DNA of 64,000 bases from JAJCYL01 sp965206015 (GTDB taxonomy: Bacteria; Bacteroidota; Bacteroidia; Cytophagales; Cyclobacteriaceae): contig CBDBIW010000014.1 of the NCBI GenBank assembly GCA_965206015.1, forward strand, positions 62,001 through 126,000, given 5' to 3'. Numbering within the stretch: position 1 is the stretch's first letter; every line of letters begins with the position of its first letter. Position numbers and translations under genes: made by a program. The notes under the pieces are model-generated. The model searched no databases. It was not told the DNA's origin and saw only the letters and a program-made list of their open reading frames with translations. This document shows positions 28,027 to 37,757 of this stretch, in pieces.

Positions 28027-28058
28027 CAAAAAAAGCCATCAGTAGTTATACCGATGAC
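28027..28058 (-). terminator. Intrinsic terminator downstream of the ggt/dmpA-remnant transcript
   Basis: On the minus strand GTCATCGGTA, loop TAAC, TACTGATGGC forms a 10-bp stem (two G-U pairs) followed by seven T residues. It would stop leftward transcription coming from ggt and the peptidase remnant before ung. Confidence 0.75.
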
Positions 28059-28183
28059 TCTTTTCAACCAGCTATGAATTTGAGACTAAACTCAAAGCAC
28101 TAAAAGTAAAACAAACATTTGGTAATAACAGGAAAGCCAAAAAAAATGAAAGGTAAATTAATTGATTAATTTACAAACCATTT

Positions 28184-28611
28184 TTCACTTACGACACTCG
28201 TCGATTAGTCTTCGTATGAACTTTTTTGGGAGCTCTTCAACTGTGTGGTTTTCGAATCTGACCATCGTATTTACAGCCAACAGTGAGTTGATAATTGCTT
28301 CTTTGGTAGCTTCAATTGCAGCAAGAATAACGTGGGGTTATCGCTTTATTTCCAAGTAATTCAGCAGACTGAGTATGGCTATCTGAATTTATATGGTACT
28401 CCCAAGTATGGTACTCTCAAGCTCTTGTCAGTGCTGAATGCAATTATATAATCCCTACTTCCAAATGATTGGAGTTTCTAAGTTACCGAACTCTTCAATC
28501 TGTGAATATTCCGTCAATTTGCCAAAGCCGTTTCCAAGGAAAATTGCCGCCATTTTGCGCCTGAGCATAAGTACAGATAGTAAATATTAAGACTATGACT
28601 TTGTAAGGCAT
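28184..28611 (-). pseudogene. Secreted DmpA/P1-type aminopeptidase (S58) remnant
   Basis: From ATG 28611 the frame gives a signal peptide (MPYKVIVLIFTICTYAQAQN). In shifted frames come GNGFGKLTEYSQIEEFGNLE and TPII, the conserved start of the P1/DmpA family. After a large gap comes VILAAIEATKEAIINSLLAV followed by ELPKKFIRRLIDECRK and a stop, the family's C-terminal end. The catalytic middle is missing. An imperfect 15-bp tandem duplication (28392-28421) lies inside the gap. It is 3 bp downstream of ggt and was probably its operon partner. Confidence 0.75.
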
Positions 28612-28613
28612 GA

Positions 28614-30326
28614 TTAGAAACCTATTGAAGAATTATCTCCACGAGTATAGTCAGACCCCCCTTCGAGGTTGCCATCTGATAAAACCAGAATACAGTCCAT
28701 TTTTCCAAGTTGTTTTGTTATTTTTATCACGTGCCCCATATCTGTGAGTTCATTTAACACGCTTTGGTTATATCTATCTTCCTCTACCAAAATAATGTCC
28801 GGTAACCATTGGTGATGAAACTTCTCAGCATTTATGGCTTCTTGCATGGTCATTCCATGGTCAATGACGTTAAGTATTGTTTGATATACACTGGTAATAA
28901 TGGTCGACCCACCCGGGGTTCCAATGACCATTAGTAATTCATCATCTTTTTCTATAATGGTAGGTGTCATTGAGCTCAGCATACGTTTTTCAGGAGCAAC
29001 AGCGTTTGCTTCAGCACCAACTAAACCAAACTGATTAGGAACACCGGGCTTTGCACTGAAATCGTCCATCTCATTATTTAAGAAAAATCCTGCGCCCTTA
29101 ACCATAACCTTGTTGCCAAAATAGCCATTGAGAGTGGTGGTGATTGCAATTGCATTACCACTAACGTCTACAACTGAGAAATGTGTGGTCTCGACACTTT
29201 CAATCGCGTCTATCTTACCTTCCTTAATCTCATTTGAAGGAGTCTTTTCTTTGGAAGAAATATCTGAGAACCGCTCTTGATTATAGGCTTTTGAGAGCAG
29301 CATTTCTTGTGGAACATCATAAAAATCGGGGTCGCCTAAATAGGTTGCTCTATCAGCGTAAACCCTTCGTTCTAACTCTGTCATTATATGAATGGATTTC
29401 ACACTATTATGTCCCCATTTAGCAATTGGATATGTCTCAGTTCCCTGTAATAATTGCAATAAGGCTATGCCCCCGCTCGACGGGGGAGGCATACTGATAA
29501 TTTTGTGATTTCGATAATATCCAACGAGAGGTTCCCGCCATTTGCTCTTATAAGTAGCTAGATCGTTCATCGTTATCAGGCCTCCGCCATTTTGAACGTC
29601 TTTAACAATCTGATCTGCCACAATCCCTTCATAAAACCCATTCCGGCCAAAATCTCTAATTATTGCTAAAGTGACAGCCAGTTGTTTGTAAAACATAGTG
29701 TCACCCTCTTTCCACGGAGTCTCTTTTAGCGTAGGCAAATCCCAATTATTTTGTTCTTTAAATTCGTTCTGAAATCGATTGAGATTTGAGGCCTCATTTT
29801 TCGTTAATAGAAATCCACCATCTGCCAAAGCAATGGCAGGTTGAACCAACTCATCCATTGATAATGATCCGTATTTTTCATGTAAGGCAAACATTCCGTC
29901 AACTGACCCGGGGACACCGCAAGCTAACCGGCCGATGGTGCTTTTGCCCTTTATTACATTTCCATCTTTATCAAGATACATATCACGTGATGCGGATTTG
30001 GGTGCTTTTTCTCTGAAATCCAAGGAAGACACATTCCCATTGCTTTCACGAATTACTGCGAAACCGCCTCCGCCTATGTTACCAGCCACAGGGTATACAA
30101 CGGCTAAGGCGAATTGAACTGCTATCGCTGCATCGAAGGCATTACCACCTTTCTTCATGATATCGGCACCAACTTGTGATGCAATAGGATGTGCTGATGC
30201 CACCATTGCAGAATCTCCTATGACTCCTTCAGCGGATTCCTTACTACTATCATGTAAATTTTGTAGTGGTTTGGTGCATCTAACACTCAGTAAAAAACTG
30301 AGTGTTAGAGTCAGTATTAGTCTCAT
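28614..30326 (-). CDS. ggt: Gamma-glutamyltransferase (NTN hydrolase)
   Basis: 570 residues. Conserved N-terminal MVASAHPIASQVGADIMKKG, then GNAFDAAIAVQFALAVVYP, the autocleavage site before Thr380 in TTHFSVVD (the nucleophile), and C-terminal GTPGGSTIITSVYQTILN. The precursor cleaves itself into large and small subunits and removes the gamma-glutamyl group from glutathione and related peptides in the periplasm. The N-terminus is hydrophobic with Cys17. Its former neighbour peptidase is now a relic. Confidence 0.94.
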   Translation of the reverse strand: MRLILTLTLSFLLSVRCTKPLQNLHDSSKESAEGVIGDSAMVASAHPIASQVGADIMKKGGNAFDAAIAVQFALAVVYPVAGNIGGGGFAVIRESNGNVSSLDFREKAPKSASRDMYLDKDGNVIKGKSTIGRLACGVPGSVDGMFALHEKYGSLSMDELVQPAIALADGGFLLTKNEASNLNRFQNEFKEQNNWDLPTLKETPWKEGDTMFYKQLAVTLAIIRDFGRNGFYEGIVADQIVKDVQNGGGLITMNDLATYKSKWREPLVGYYRNHKIISMPPPSSGGIALLQLLQGTETYPIAKWGHNSVKSIHIMTELERRVYADRATYLGDPDFYDVPQEMLLSKAYNQERFSDISSKEKTPSNEIKEGKIDAIESVETTHFSVVDVSGNAIAITTTLNGYFGNKVMVKGAGFFLNNEMDDFSAKPGVPNQFGLVGAEANAVAPEKRMLSSMTPTIIEKDDELLMVIGTPGGSTIITSVYQTILNVIDHGMTMQEAINAEKFHHQWLPDIILVEEDRYNQSVLNELTDMGHVIKITKQLGKMDCILVLSDGNLEGGSDYTRGDNSSIGF

Positions 30327-30390
30327 CGAAAATGTTCAGTTTTAATTCGGTGATAAAGCTGAGAAAAAACAGGAACATTTTCAATGATGA

Positions 30391-30573
30391 TCACATATTA
30401 CGCATTCGGACAGTCCGTACTCTCTTTTTATTTTTATCTGAATTGGGGTTATAAAATCTGGCCCTGGTTTTTGGTTTTACAGTCTTGATAATAGAGGCAC
30501 AGGAATAAAAGGAGAGCATCATTAAAATTATCAAGGATCTGCAGATCATTCTTCTAATTATCCGAGCACTCAT
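30391..30573 (-). CDS. Possible small lipoprotein
   Basis: 60 residues: basic start, hydrophobic run and a lipobox-like LSFYSC, then a very basic tail (KPKTRARFYNPNSDKNKKR). The arrangement is right for a small exported lipoprotein, but the frame is short, has no recognised relatives and no clear promoter. Confidence 0.4.
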   Translation of the reverse strand: MSARIIRRMICRSLIILMMLSFYSCASIIKTVKPKTRARFYNPNSDKNKKRVRTVRMRNM

Positions 30574-30846
30574 TGATTGTTCATTATTTGTTTGTTCATC
30601 TTTTAACTAATAGTTAAGAACAATTGGTCAAATATTTTTATCAAATGTGAATTAAACAATTAAATATTGGCTTTGTGCAAAAAAATATTGACCGAAGGTT
30701 TGTGATACCAGAAAATTTTCATCATATTTGAATCTTTCTTTTACTCATTGACAATAAGTCATTTAACAAAGTGAGCATTAACTATTGCTTTTAACTAAAA
30801 CCTCATAGATGTAGGCAGAAAAACTTACTTAAATTACTCAATTAGA
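30574..30846. other. AT-rich intergenic region, nothing specific seen
   Basis: About 270 bp between divergent genes. Presumably it holds the promoter of the following gene, but no exact TAnnTTTG box is visible. Confidence 0.4.
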
Positions 30847-31629
30847 ATGGCCAGAAATTTAGACATCAACCAGCAGTTTAACCTTCCAGAAAGCGTAAAA
30901 TTTACAACCTTAGAAAAACTCGGCATATCAATTAACGAGGATCAGACATCTACCGAAAATGACTCTCAGTACATTGGATTCAAAAGAGCTGACTTAACAA
31001 CAACTGTTTCAAACCTTACAAGAGAATTACGATGCTCATTTACCAATGGAATGGCGAATGTCTGTGAGAGTTATGTCTCAGGGAGGTTAAAAGCGAAATT
31101 TAGAAATATCGCAAAAACAGGAAGGCAGGAAGCAGGCTATAATGCATTTTTGTTCAGCAAATTTGGAGAGGCTTTGAACGGCTTTGAATTCAATAGTGAG
31201 CATCCGTTCCATGACGTCTTTAAAGCCAGGTATTTTGTGAAGAATGGATCAAATAGAGGTCACTTAATCCTTCACTATCCAGCATTCATTCCAAAAGAAA
31301 AACTAACAGTTCCAGAAGAAGCAAGCCATTTTAAACTTTATACCCAATTAGTGACATTATCGGATTTTGAATTTGATGATGAACATGGATATCGTCCAAT
31401 AAGTAAGAAATTTCATGGTAAGAAATCAGAGTTTTACAGTCAAATGTTGCCAATTCTTAAAATTCCAATTCAACCGATAACTTCACAACTATCTGTGAAT
31501 AATGGTATGGGCGTACCCAATTCATCAGGATTGCTTCTGACTATGGGAATTCACTTCTATAGATATGAAGATTGCAAGTATGTGCCAATGTCGAAGAAAA
31601 GCGCACTCGGGATTGTGAGTGTCTTTTAA
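30847..31629 (+). CDS. Hypothetical protein of 260 residues, upstream of ftsK
   Basis: It starts MARNLDINQQFNLPESVKFT. No signal peptide and no membrane segment. The sequence is evenly mixed, with a central LILHYPAFIPKEKLTVPEEA and a C-terminal GLLLTMGIHFYRYEDCKYVP. I do not recognise the family. Length, complete frame and normal composition make it a real gene. It has its own 197-bp spacer before ftsK, so it is probably a separate unit. Confidence 0.72.
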   Translation: MARNLDINQQFNLPESVKFTTLEKLGISINEDQTSTENDSQYIGFKRADLTTTVSNLTRELRCSFTNGMANVCESYVSGRLKAKFRNIAKTGRQEAGYNAFLFSKFGEALNGFEFNSEHPFHDVFKARYFVKNGSNRGHLILHYPAFIPKEKLTVPEEASHFKLYTQLVTLSDFEFDDEHGYRPISKKFHGKKSEFYSQMLPILKIPIQPITSQLSVNNGMGVPNSSGLLLTMGIHFYRYEDCKYVPMSKKSALGIVSVF

Positions 31630-31785
31630 GAAGCCATGAACTTAGTACCATTACTATATTTTCTATAAAAAATCCATTCAGGCATTCTGCTTGTTTACTA
31701 CCCGTTAATTGGAAAATATTCAGGGAAAGAAATGGATTCCTAAAAATAAAAACAATAAAAAGATCGATAGACGGATTCTCTTACG

Positions 31786-31813
31786 TTTGATTAATTAGCT
31801 TTATTTACTTTTG
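31786..31813 (+). promoter_or_regulatory. ftsK promoter
   Basis: TTTG at 31786-31789, a 16-base gap, then TACTTTTG at 31806-31813. This is the best match to the Bacteroidota TTTG/TAnnTTTG promoter in the window. The start codon follows 13 bases later, giving a very short leader. Confidence 0.7.
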
Positions 31814-31826
31814 CCGCGAAGAAATA

Positions 31827-34241
31827 ATGGCTAAGAATACTTACAAGAGTAAATCATCTAAAGGTCCCAAAAAATCTTTCAAGCTAAACCTCAGTTTTCT
31901 GAGTGATAGAAGGTTCCAACTGGTCAGTGGATTCTTTCTGCTGGGATTCAGCCTATTTCTAATCATTGCTTTCATTTCATACCTTTTTACAGGCAAAGCC
32001 GATCAGAGTGTTGTAGCAGCGACCGGTGAATTTAGTTTGAAAGCATCCGGACGAGAGGTGGAAAATTGGCTTGGCCTTTTGGGAGCATACCTCTCTCATT
32101 TCTTCATCTTCAAAACTTTTGGGGTCGCCTCATTTTTGTTCCCACCATTCATGTTCCTATTGGGCTATAAGATTATTTTTAATAAAATGTTGTTGCCCAT
32201 CGGTAGAAGCATATCTTTCATTCTCTTTTTTCTTTTCTGGATTAGTATCCTCAGCGGAAACCTCCTACTTGCCTCTGATGAAGTAAGTGAGTGGGGGTTT
32301 ATTAGCGGGGGGACAGGCTATGAATTGGCAATAATCTTAAATAGTATTTTGGGCTGGGGAACCTTTTTATTCCTGGCAATTTCCCTCCTGGGATTCATAG
32401 TATATTTCTTTAATGTTACAATGCCTTTGAATAAATCAGATGAGGGTGTAGTATCAGGCACCTCTAAGGAATTTGAAATTGAAGATACTGTAGAGGTTGC
32501 AGAAGAGGAGGATGATGAAAAGAGAATAGAGAAGGTTTTGAGGGAAATTGAGTTGGACGCTGGTAAGCCGAAAGGAGAGCAAGATGAGCCAAAACCTGAG
32601 CTGACTTTAGAAATTGATAACGATGTTGAACCAGTGCCAGAAGAAACAATTCTTCCAACCCAGGTAGAAAGTGATATAGACCTGGAAGTAAATGAAACTA
32701 TCGAGGAAGAAGATAAATCAGATGAATTAGAAAATTATGATCCAACGCTTGATTTAGGGAGATATAAATACCCAACCCCTGAGTTACTTGGTGAGTACCC
32801 GGATAAAAAAGTTCAGGTAACAAAGGATGAGTTGGAACAAAATAAAGATAAAATCATTGAGACCCTGATTAATTTCAAGATCGGAATCTCATCGATTAAA
32901 GCCACAATAGGACCGACAGCTACTCTTTATGAAATTGTGCCAGATGCGGGCGTAAAAATCTCTAAGATAAAAAACTTGGAAGACGACATTGCCCTGAGTT
33001 TAGCTGCCTTAGGGATAAGGATAATTGCACCGATTCCAGGGAAAGGAACCATTGGTATTGAGGTTCCAAATAAAAATCGTGAATTAGTGAGCATGAGGTC
33101 GGTAGTGACTACTGAGAAATTCATGAAAAGTGATATGGCCCTTCCCATTATTCTCGGTAAGACGATATCAAATGAAGTTTACATAACGGATCTCACCAAA
33201 ATGCCCCACCTGCTCATGGCTGGAGCTACGGGACAAGGTAAATCAGTTGGACTAAATGTGATGTTGACAAGCTTGATTTACAAGAAGCATCCCTCACAGT
33301 TGAAATTTGTATTGGTTGACCCTAAAAAGGTTGAGTTAACCCTGTTTAACACCATAGAAAGACATTTTTTGGCCAAATTGCCCGACAGTGAGGAAGCAAT
33401 CATCACCGATACCAAGAAGGTAGTGCACACCCTTAATTCGTTGTGCATAGAGATGGACGGTCGCTATGACCTAATGAAAGATGCCGCTTGCCGAAATATT
33501 AAGGAATACAACGAAAAATTTGTAAAAAGGAAACTGAACCCAAAACAGGGGCATAAATTCCTGCCTTATATTGTACTCGTAATTGATGAACTGGCTGATT
33601 TGATGATGACCGCGGGCAAAGAAGTTGAGGGTCCAATTGCTCGATTGGCACAGTTAGCAAGAGCGATTGGTATTCACCTGGTAATTGCAACGCAAAGACC
33701 TTCCGTTAATGTCATAACAGGCGTTATTAAAGCAAACTTTCCAGCCAGACTTTCTTTTAGAGTAACATCCAAAATTGACAGCAGAACAATCCTGGATGCA
33801 GGGGGTGCTGAACAATTGGTTGGGCACGGAGATATGCTACTTTCCATGGGATCCGATATCATAAGAATTCAATGTCCATTCGTTGATACGCCTGAGGTCG
33901 ATAAGATTTGTGATTACATTGGTGCTCAACAGGGGTATAGCAGTGCTTATCTTTTGCCTGGGTTTGCAGGTGATGATGAAAGTGGTACTGTCAGTGCCGT
34001 CGATCTATCAGAAAAAGATGCGTTGTTCAACGAGGCTGCAAGATTAATAGTTGCTCACCAGCAAGGAAGCACTTCCCTGATACAGCGTAAAATGAAACTA
34101 GGCTATAACAGAGCAGGACGATTAATTGACCAATTGGAGGCAGCTGGAATTGTTGGTTCGTTTGAAGGAAGCAAGGCCAGAGAAGTTTTAGTTCAAGACG
34201 AATACAGTTTGGAACAATTATTGAATAGTACTGATGAGTAG
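31827..34241 (+). CDS. ftsK: FtsK/SpoIIIE-family DNA translocase
   Basis: 804 residues. Four N-terminal membrane helices (about 35-55, 80-105, 125-150, 165-195), an acidic Glu/Asp-rich linker (about 210-300), the RecA-like motor with Walker A GATGQGKS and Walker B IVLVIDELADLM, and a C-terminal gamma winged-helix domain (LIQRKMKLGYNRAGRLIDQL). It pumps chromosome termini through the septum and activates XerCD. The next gene starts 9 bp later. Confidence 0.97.
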   Translation: MAKNTYKSKSSKGPKKSFKLNLSFLSDRRFQLVSGFFLLGFSLFLIIAFISYLFTGKADQSVVAATGEFSLKASGREVENWLGLLGAYLSHFFIFKTFGVASFLFPPFMFLLGYKIIFNKMLLPIGRSISFILFFLFWISILSGNLLLASDEVSEWGFISGGTGYELAIILNSILGWGTFLFLAISLLGFIVYFFNVTMPLNKSDEGVVSGTSKEFEIEDTVEVAEEEDDEKRIEKVLREIELDAGKPKGEQDEPKPELTLEIDNDVEPVPEETILPTQVESDIDLEVNETIEEEDKSDELENYDPTLDLGRYKYPTPELLGEYPDKKVQVTKDELEQNKDKIIETLINFKIGISSIKATIGPTATLYEIVPDAGVKISKIKNLEDDIALSLAALGIRIIAPIPGKGTIGIEVPNKNRELVSMRSVVTTEKFMKSDMALPIILGKTISNEVYITDLTKMPHLLMAGATGQGKSVGLNVMLTSLIYKKHPSQLKFVLVDPKKVELTLFNTIERHFLAKLPDSEEAIITDTKKVVHTLNSLCIEMDGRYDLMKDAACRNIKEYNEKFVKRKLNPKQGHKFLPYIVLVIDELADLMMTAGKEVEGPIARLAQLARAIGIHLVIATQRPSVNVITGVIKANFPARLSFRVTSKIDSRTILDAGGAEQLVGHGDMLLSMGSDIIRIQCPFVDTPEVDKICDYIGAQQGYSSAYLLPGFAGDDESGTVSAVDLSEKDALFNEAARLIVAHQQGSTSLIQRKMKLGYNRAGRLIDQLEAAGIVGSFEGSKAREVLVQDEYSLEQLLNSTDE

Positions 34242-34250
34242 TTTGAATAC

Positions 34251-34898
34251 ATGATTATGAACAAATACATTATATGGCCTCTTTGTGTCTTTGGACTTCA
34301 CTTGGGAAGTAATGCACAAGAACAAAAAGACCCCGCAGCCTTGACTATTCTGGAGGGTATGAGTAAAAAATATAAGGCTTATCCATCTTTCGAGGCAGAA
34401 TTTACCAACTCTTTGATCAACCCTGATAAAAGTAAGGAGGAAATATCTGGAAAAATTACAGTGAAAGGTGAAATGTACAAACTTGATTTAGGTGAGCAAG
34501 AAGTTATTAATGACGGGGAAAATTTATGGACCTATTTAAAAGAGGTTAACGAAGTTAACATTACAGAATACTATCCGCAGGATCAGGAGATATCACTATC
34601 AAATATTTTCACCATTTATGAGGATGGTTATAAGTATGTATATGTAGAGGAAAGCACTCGAGGAAAAACGCATATTATAGACTTAGAACCTGAGTCAAAG
34701 GGTAAGGACATTTATAAAATAAGAATGGAAATTACTGAAAATCGGGAATTGAGAAGTTTTACCCTATTTGAAAGAAGTGGGGTCCGGTATTTATACTCCA
34801 TAGATAGTTTTGATGGAGAAAAGAGTATTGGCGATAGCCTTTTTCAGTTCAATGAGGCTGACTATCCAGGAGTTGAGGTAATAGATTTTAGAAATTAG
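34251..34898 (+). CDS. LolA-like outer-membrane lipoprotein carrier protein
   Basis: 215 residues with a signal peptide (IIWPLCVFGLHLGSNAQE), then the LolA fold: ILEGMSKKYKAYPSFEAEFT, GKITVKGEMYKLDLGEQEVI and NDGENLWTYLKEVNEV. It likely ferries lipoproteins across the periplasm from LolCDE to the outer membrane. ftsK-lolA adjacency is common in bacteria and supports the call. The start could be the second ATG at 34257. Confidence 0.88.
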   Translation: MIMNKYIIWPLCVFGLHLGSNAQEQKDPAALTILEGMSKKYKAYPSFEAEFTNSLINPDKSKEEISGKITVKGEMYKLDLGEQEVINDGENLWTYLKEVNEVNITEYYPQDQEISLSNIFTIYEDGYKYVYVEESTRGKTHIIDLEPESKGKDIYKIRMEITENRELRSFTLFERSGVRYLYSIDSFDGEKSIGDSLFQFNEADYPGVEVIDFRN

Positions 34899-34920
34899 TA
34901 TGAGATATTTTACTTTTCAA

Positions 34921-34951
34921 AAAAAACCGTTTTTTTGAAAACGGCTTTTTT
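34921..34951 (+). terminator. Terminator-like hairpin abutting the pyrF start codon
   Basis: CCGTTTT, loop TTTG, AAAACGG (34927-34944) followed by a C and six T residues. A flanking A6/T6 pair would extend the stem, making it bidirectional. The T run ends three bases before the pyrF ATG at 34955. Confidence 0.8.
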
Positions 34952-34954
34952 GTT

Positions 34955-35773
34955 ATGAGACGAAAAGAACTAATAGACCAAATCAAATCAAAAGAATCTC
35001 TCTTATGTGTAGGACTGGATTCTGATATAAACCGCATTCCATCATTTTTATTAAGGGAAAAAGACCCGATCTTCGAGTTTAACAGACGCATTGTTGATGC
35101 TACTTTGGAATATGCCGTAGCCTATAAACCAAATTTGGCATTTTATGAGGCTGCTGGTTCCAAGGGTTGGGAATCTCTCCAAAAAATCATAGAATATATT
35201 CCATCAGAAGTATTCACTATTGCTGATGCTAAAAGAGGTGATATTGGAAATACTTCTTCATTGTATGCCAGAGCCTTTTTTGAGAACATGAATTTTGATT
35301 CAGTAACTGTAGCTCCATACATGGGGGAAGACTCAGTTAAACCATTTCTCACCTTTGATGGCAAATGGATCATACTTCTAGGACTTACCAGTAATGCAGG
35401 CAGTAATGACTTTCAAGCACTTACAATCAATGGTACGGAAGAACGTCTGTTTGAAAGAGTGATTAACCGGAGCCAGGGTTGGGGTGATATCAATAACATG
35501 ATGTATGTAATCGGTGCTACAAAAGCTGAACAACTGGGTGAGATAAGAAAAATTATCCCTGATTATTTCCTATTAGTTCCAGGGATAGGAGCACAAGGAG
35601 GGGATTTGGAGTCTGCTTGCAAGTTTGGTTTAAATCAAGATTTTGGCCTGTTGATCAATGCCTCAAGAGGAATAATTTATGCCAGCGATGCTCATGATTT
35701 TGACACAATTGCAGCAAATAAGGCTTCTAAACTTCGCATCGAAATGAAACGATATATGGACAAGTATATGTAG
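34955..35773 (+). CDS. pyrF: Orotidine 5'-phosphate decarboxylase
   Basis: 272 residues, the longer PyrF class. Start segment LLCVGLDSDINRIP, catalytic Asp/Lys motif FTIADAKRGDIGNTSS, and the phosphate loop LLVPGIGAQGGD. It makes UMP in the last step of de novo pyrimidine synthesis. The ATG lies directly after a terminator-like hairpin, so transcription must come through it or start inside it. DUF2851 follows after 2 bp. Confidence 0.95.
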   Translation: MRRKELIDQIKSKESLLCVGLDSDINRIPSFLLREKDPIFEFNRRIVDATLEYAVAYKPNLAFYEAAGSKGWESLQKIIEYIPSEVFTIADAKRGDIGNTSSLYARAFFENMNFDSVTVAPYMGEDSVKPFLTFDGKWIILLGLTSNAGSNDFQALTINGTEERLFERVINRSQGWGDINNMMYVIGATKAEQLGEIRKIIPDYFLLVPGIGAQGGDLESACKFGLNQDFGLLINASRGIIYASDAHDFDTIAANKASKLRIEMKRYMDKYM

Positions 35774-35775
35774 TC

Positions 35776-37050
35776 GTGGAAGAGCGTTTCCTCCATTTTA
35801 TATGGCAATATCAATATTTTTCAACGCCTCTCTCTGGCGTCAATGAAGAATCAATAGAAATAGTTAGGCCTGGATTATCAAATACAGATTCAGGTCCGGA
35901 TTTCTTTGACGCAAAGATCATGATTGACGGAATTATCTGGGCTGGAAGTGTTGAGATACATGTTAAGGCTTCGGAGTGGTTTACACACAAGCATCACCAC
36001 GATAAATCATATGAAAATACCATTCTGCATGTCGTTTGGGATGCGGACCAAGAAATAAAGAGAAAAGACGGATCTATTATTCCGACAATGTCATTAAGGA
36101 ATAGGGTAGTGCCTGCTTTATATGATAACTATAGAAAACTGGTAAAGTCACCGCTAACCATACCGTGCTCCAAAAGTATTCGGAGAGTTGATCAATTGAC
36201 AAAAATATCCACTTTGGATAAGGTGTTAATGGAGCGGTTAATTGAAAAGAGCAAGGTTGCTGCAAATTTGGTAGCCCAAACCAAAGGAGATTGGGAAGAG
36301 ACGACCTATCAATTAATGGCCAGCAATTTTGGATTTAAAGTCAACAAGGATCAATTCTTGCGTCTTAGCAAGTCAGTCCCTCTGACCTTTATCACTAAGA
36401 CCAATAACTTAATGCAGACAGAGGCATTGCTTTTTGGGCAATCAGGCCTTCTTAACGGCGATCCTCTCGATGAATACAGCCAGAATTTACATGAAACTTA
36501 TCATTTTTTAGGGCATAAGTTAAAATTGGCACCTTCAATTGCAGCTCATGAATGGAAATTTATGCGGATGAGACCTGCTAATTTCCCGACGATAAGGATA
36601 GCTCAGTTGAGTAAGCTACTATTTGAGGTTAAACATTTGTTTTCCTGGATAATTGAATCTTCGGATTATAAAGAGATTATAAAAAGGTTCATGCTGGAAC
36701 AATCTGAATACTGGTTGAGTCATCATAGTTTTTCGAAATCCTCGAAAAAACCGATGAACGGACTCGGAAAAACCAGTGTTGAGAATATTATCCTGAATAC
36801 TGTAGTCCCAATTCTAATTGCATATGGGAAATACATAGATGATCAAACTCTAATTGACAGAGCTGTAGGATTTTTACAGCAAATACCACCAGAAAATAAT
36901 AAGATTACAAGAATGTGGGCCTCACTTTCTTGGTCTGCTAAATCTGCTTTTGATTCGCAGGCCCAAATTGAACTGCATAATGCATATTGCCAAAAAAAGA
37001 AATGTGCATCTTGTGTTATAGGCAGAAGGTTGATTAACCCTGCGAAATGA
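35776..37050 (+). CDS. DUF2851-family protein
   Basis: 424 residues from a GTG start, 2 bp after pyrF, so probably translationally coupled. The family is restricted mainly to Bacteroidota and recognisable by IWAGSVEIHVKASEWFTHKH followed by HHDKSYENTILHVVWDAD, and by C-terminal Cys residues (KKKCASCVIGRRLI). Function unknown; the His/Glu-rich motif resembles a metal-binding or nuclease-like centre, which is inference. Full length. Confidence 0.92.
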   Translation: MEERFLHFIWQYQYFSTPLSGVNEESIEIVRPGLSNTDSGPDFFDAKIMIDGIIWAGSVEIHVKASEWFTHKHHHDKSYENTILHVVWDADQEIKRKDGSIIPTMSLRNRVVPALYDNYRKLVKSPLTIPCSKSIRRVDQLTKISTLDKVLMERLIEKSKVAANLVAQTKGDWEETTYQLMASNFGFKVNKDQFLRLSKSVPLTFITKTNNLMQTEALLFGQSGLLNGDPLDEYSQNLHETYHFLGHKLKLAPSIAAHEWKFMRMRPANFPTIRIAQLSKLLFEVKHLFSWIIESSDYKEIIKRFMLEQSEYWLSHHSFSKSSKKPMNGLGKTSVENIILNTVVPILIAYGKYIDDQTLIDRAVGFLQQIPPENNKITRMWASLSWSAKSAFDSQAQIELHNAYCQKKKCASCVIGRRLINPAK

Positions 37051-37748
37051 CAATAATAATATTTCTCATTGGCTGGGCTTTGTTTACTTGCAGTTGTTGC
37101 AGGTCTATGGAGGAGGGGCCAGACGTCAAAGAAGTATTTTTTTTCCGACTTTGATTCTTAAAGTATTTGCGGGTGTTTGCTTTGGAGCACTTTACATTTT
37201 TTACTACAAAGAAGGGGATAGTCTTACTCAATTTAAAATAGGTTCCAACCTGTCCGAACTATTTGAGCATGGTATCTGTAAGTATTTCTTAAATCTGCTT
37301 GAAGTGGACAATTCATTTGTTGATGAAGAACCAAGATCAGCTTTTTTTCATTAGAATACTCAGCCTAATCAATATAATGACTTTGAATGACTACTGGCTT
37401 TCGACGGTATCTATAGCACTCATCAGTTTCATTGCTATTTGGACTTTGGTCATGAGAGTTGCAGTATTTTACCATGTAGACATGCGGTTGCTTTGGCGTC
37501 AATTGCATTATAATCTGGGCCTCTACAGGGTGCTTAATGTCAATCGGGAGCTCCCGGTGATTTACGCTATTAGCCCCTTACCTACATTCTAATCATGGCA
37601 ACGTTATTGAGCCTCTCGACGCCAAATTATGGAACGCTCAGCCGTTATAAGGTTGCGTACATTCCTTTTTTTGATGTTTTTCGTTCTGTATTCATTACCA
37701 ATCCGTTCCTGGTTGAAAAAGATTCGTGCTTCTAAAGATCCCGGCTAA
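37047..37748 (+). pseudogene. Broken multi-spanning membrane protein
   Basis: Adjacent frames join as one hydrophobic protein: the first frame is an N-terminal helix beginning MTIIIFLIGWALFTCS. Next is VFAGVCFGALYIFYYKEGDS and IGSNLSELFEHG, then TVSIALISFIAIWTLVMRVA and LLWRQLHYNLG. Finally HGNVIEPLDAKLWNAQPL and FLMFFVLYSLPIRSWLKKIR end at TAA 37746-37748. At least three indels separate them. It resembles the polytopic membrane proteins found near glycosylation genes in Cytophagales, but I cannot name the family. Confidence 0.65.
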
Positions 37749-37753
37749 TTTTG
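37746..37753 (+). promoter_or_regulatory. Candidate promoter giving a near-leaderless transcript
   Basis: TAATTTTG matches TAnnTTTG and ends four bases before the ATG at 37758, so transcription would begin at or beside the start codon. The TAA is also the stop codon of the decayed upstream gene. Confidence 0.45.
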
Positions 37754-37757
37754 CAGC

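Noticed and set aside
37248..37260. ACCTGTCCGAAC shared with the 48.3-kb repeat
   Set aside because: It lies within the coding frame of the membrane pseudogene and the match does not extend, so it is probably chance.
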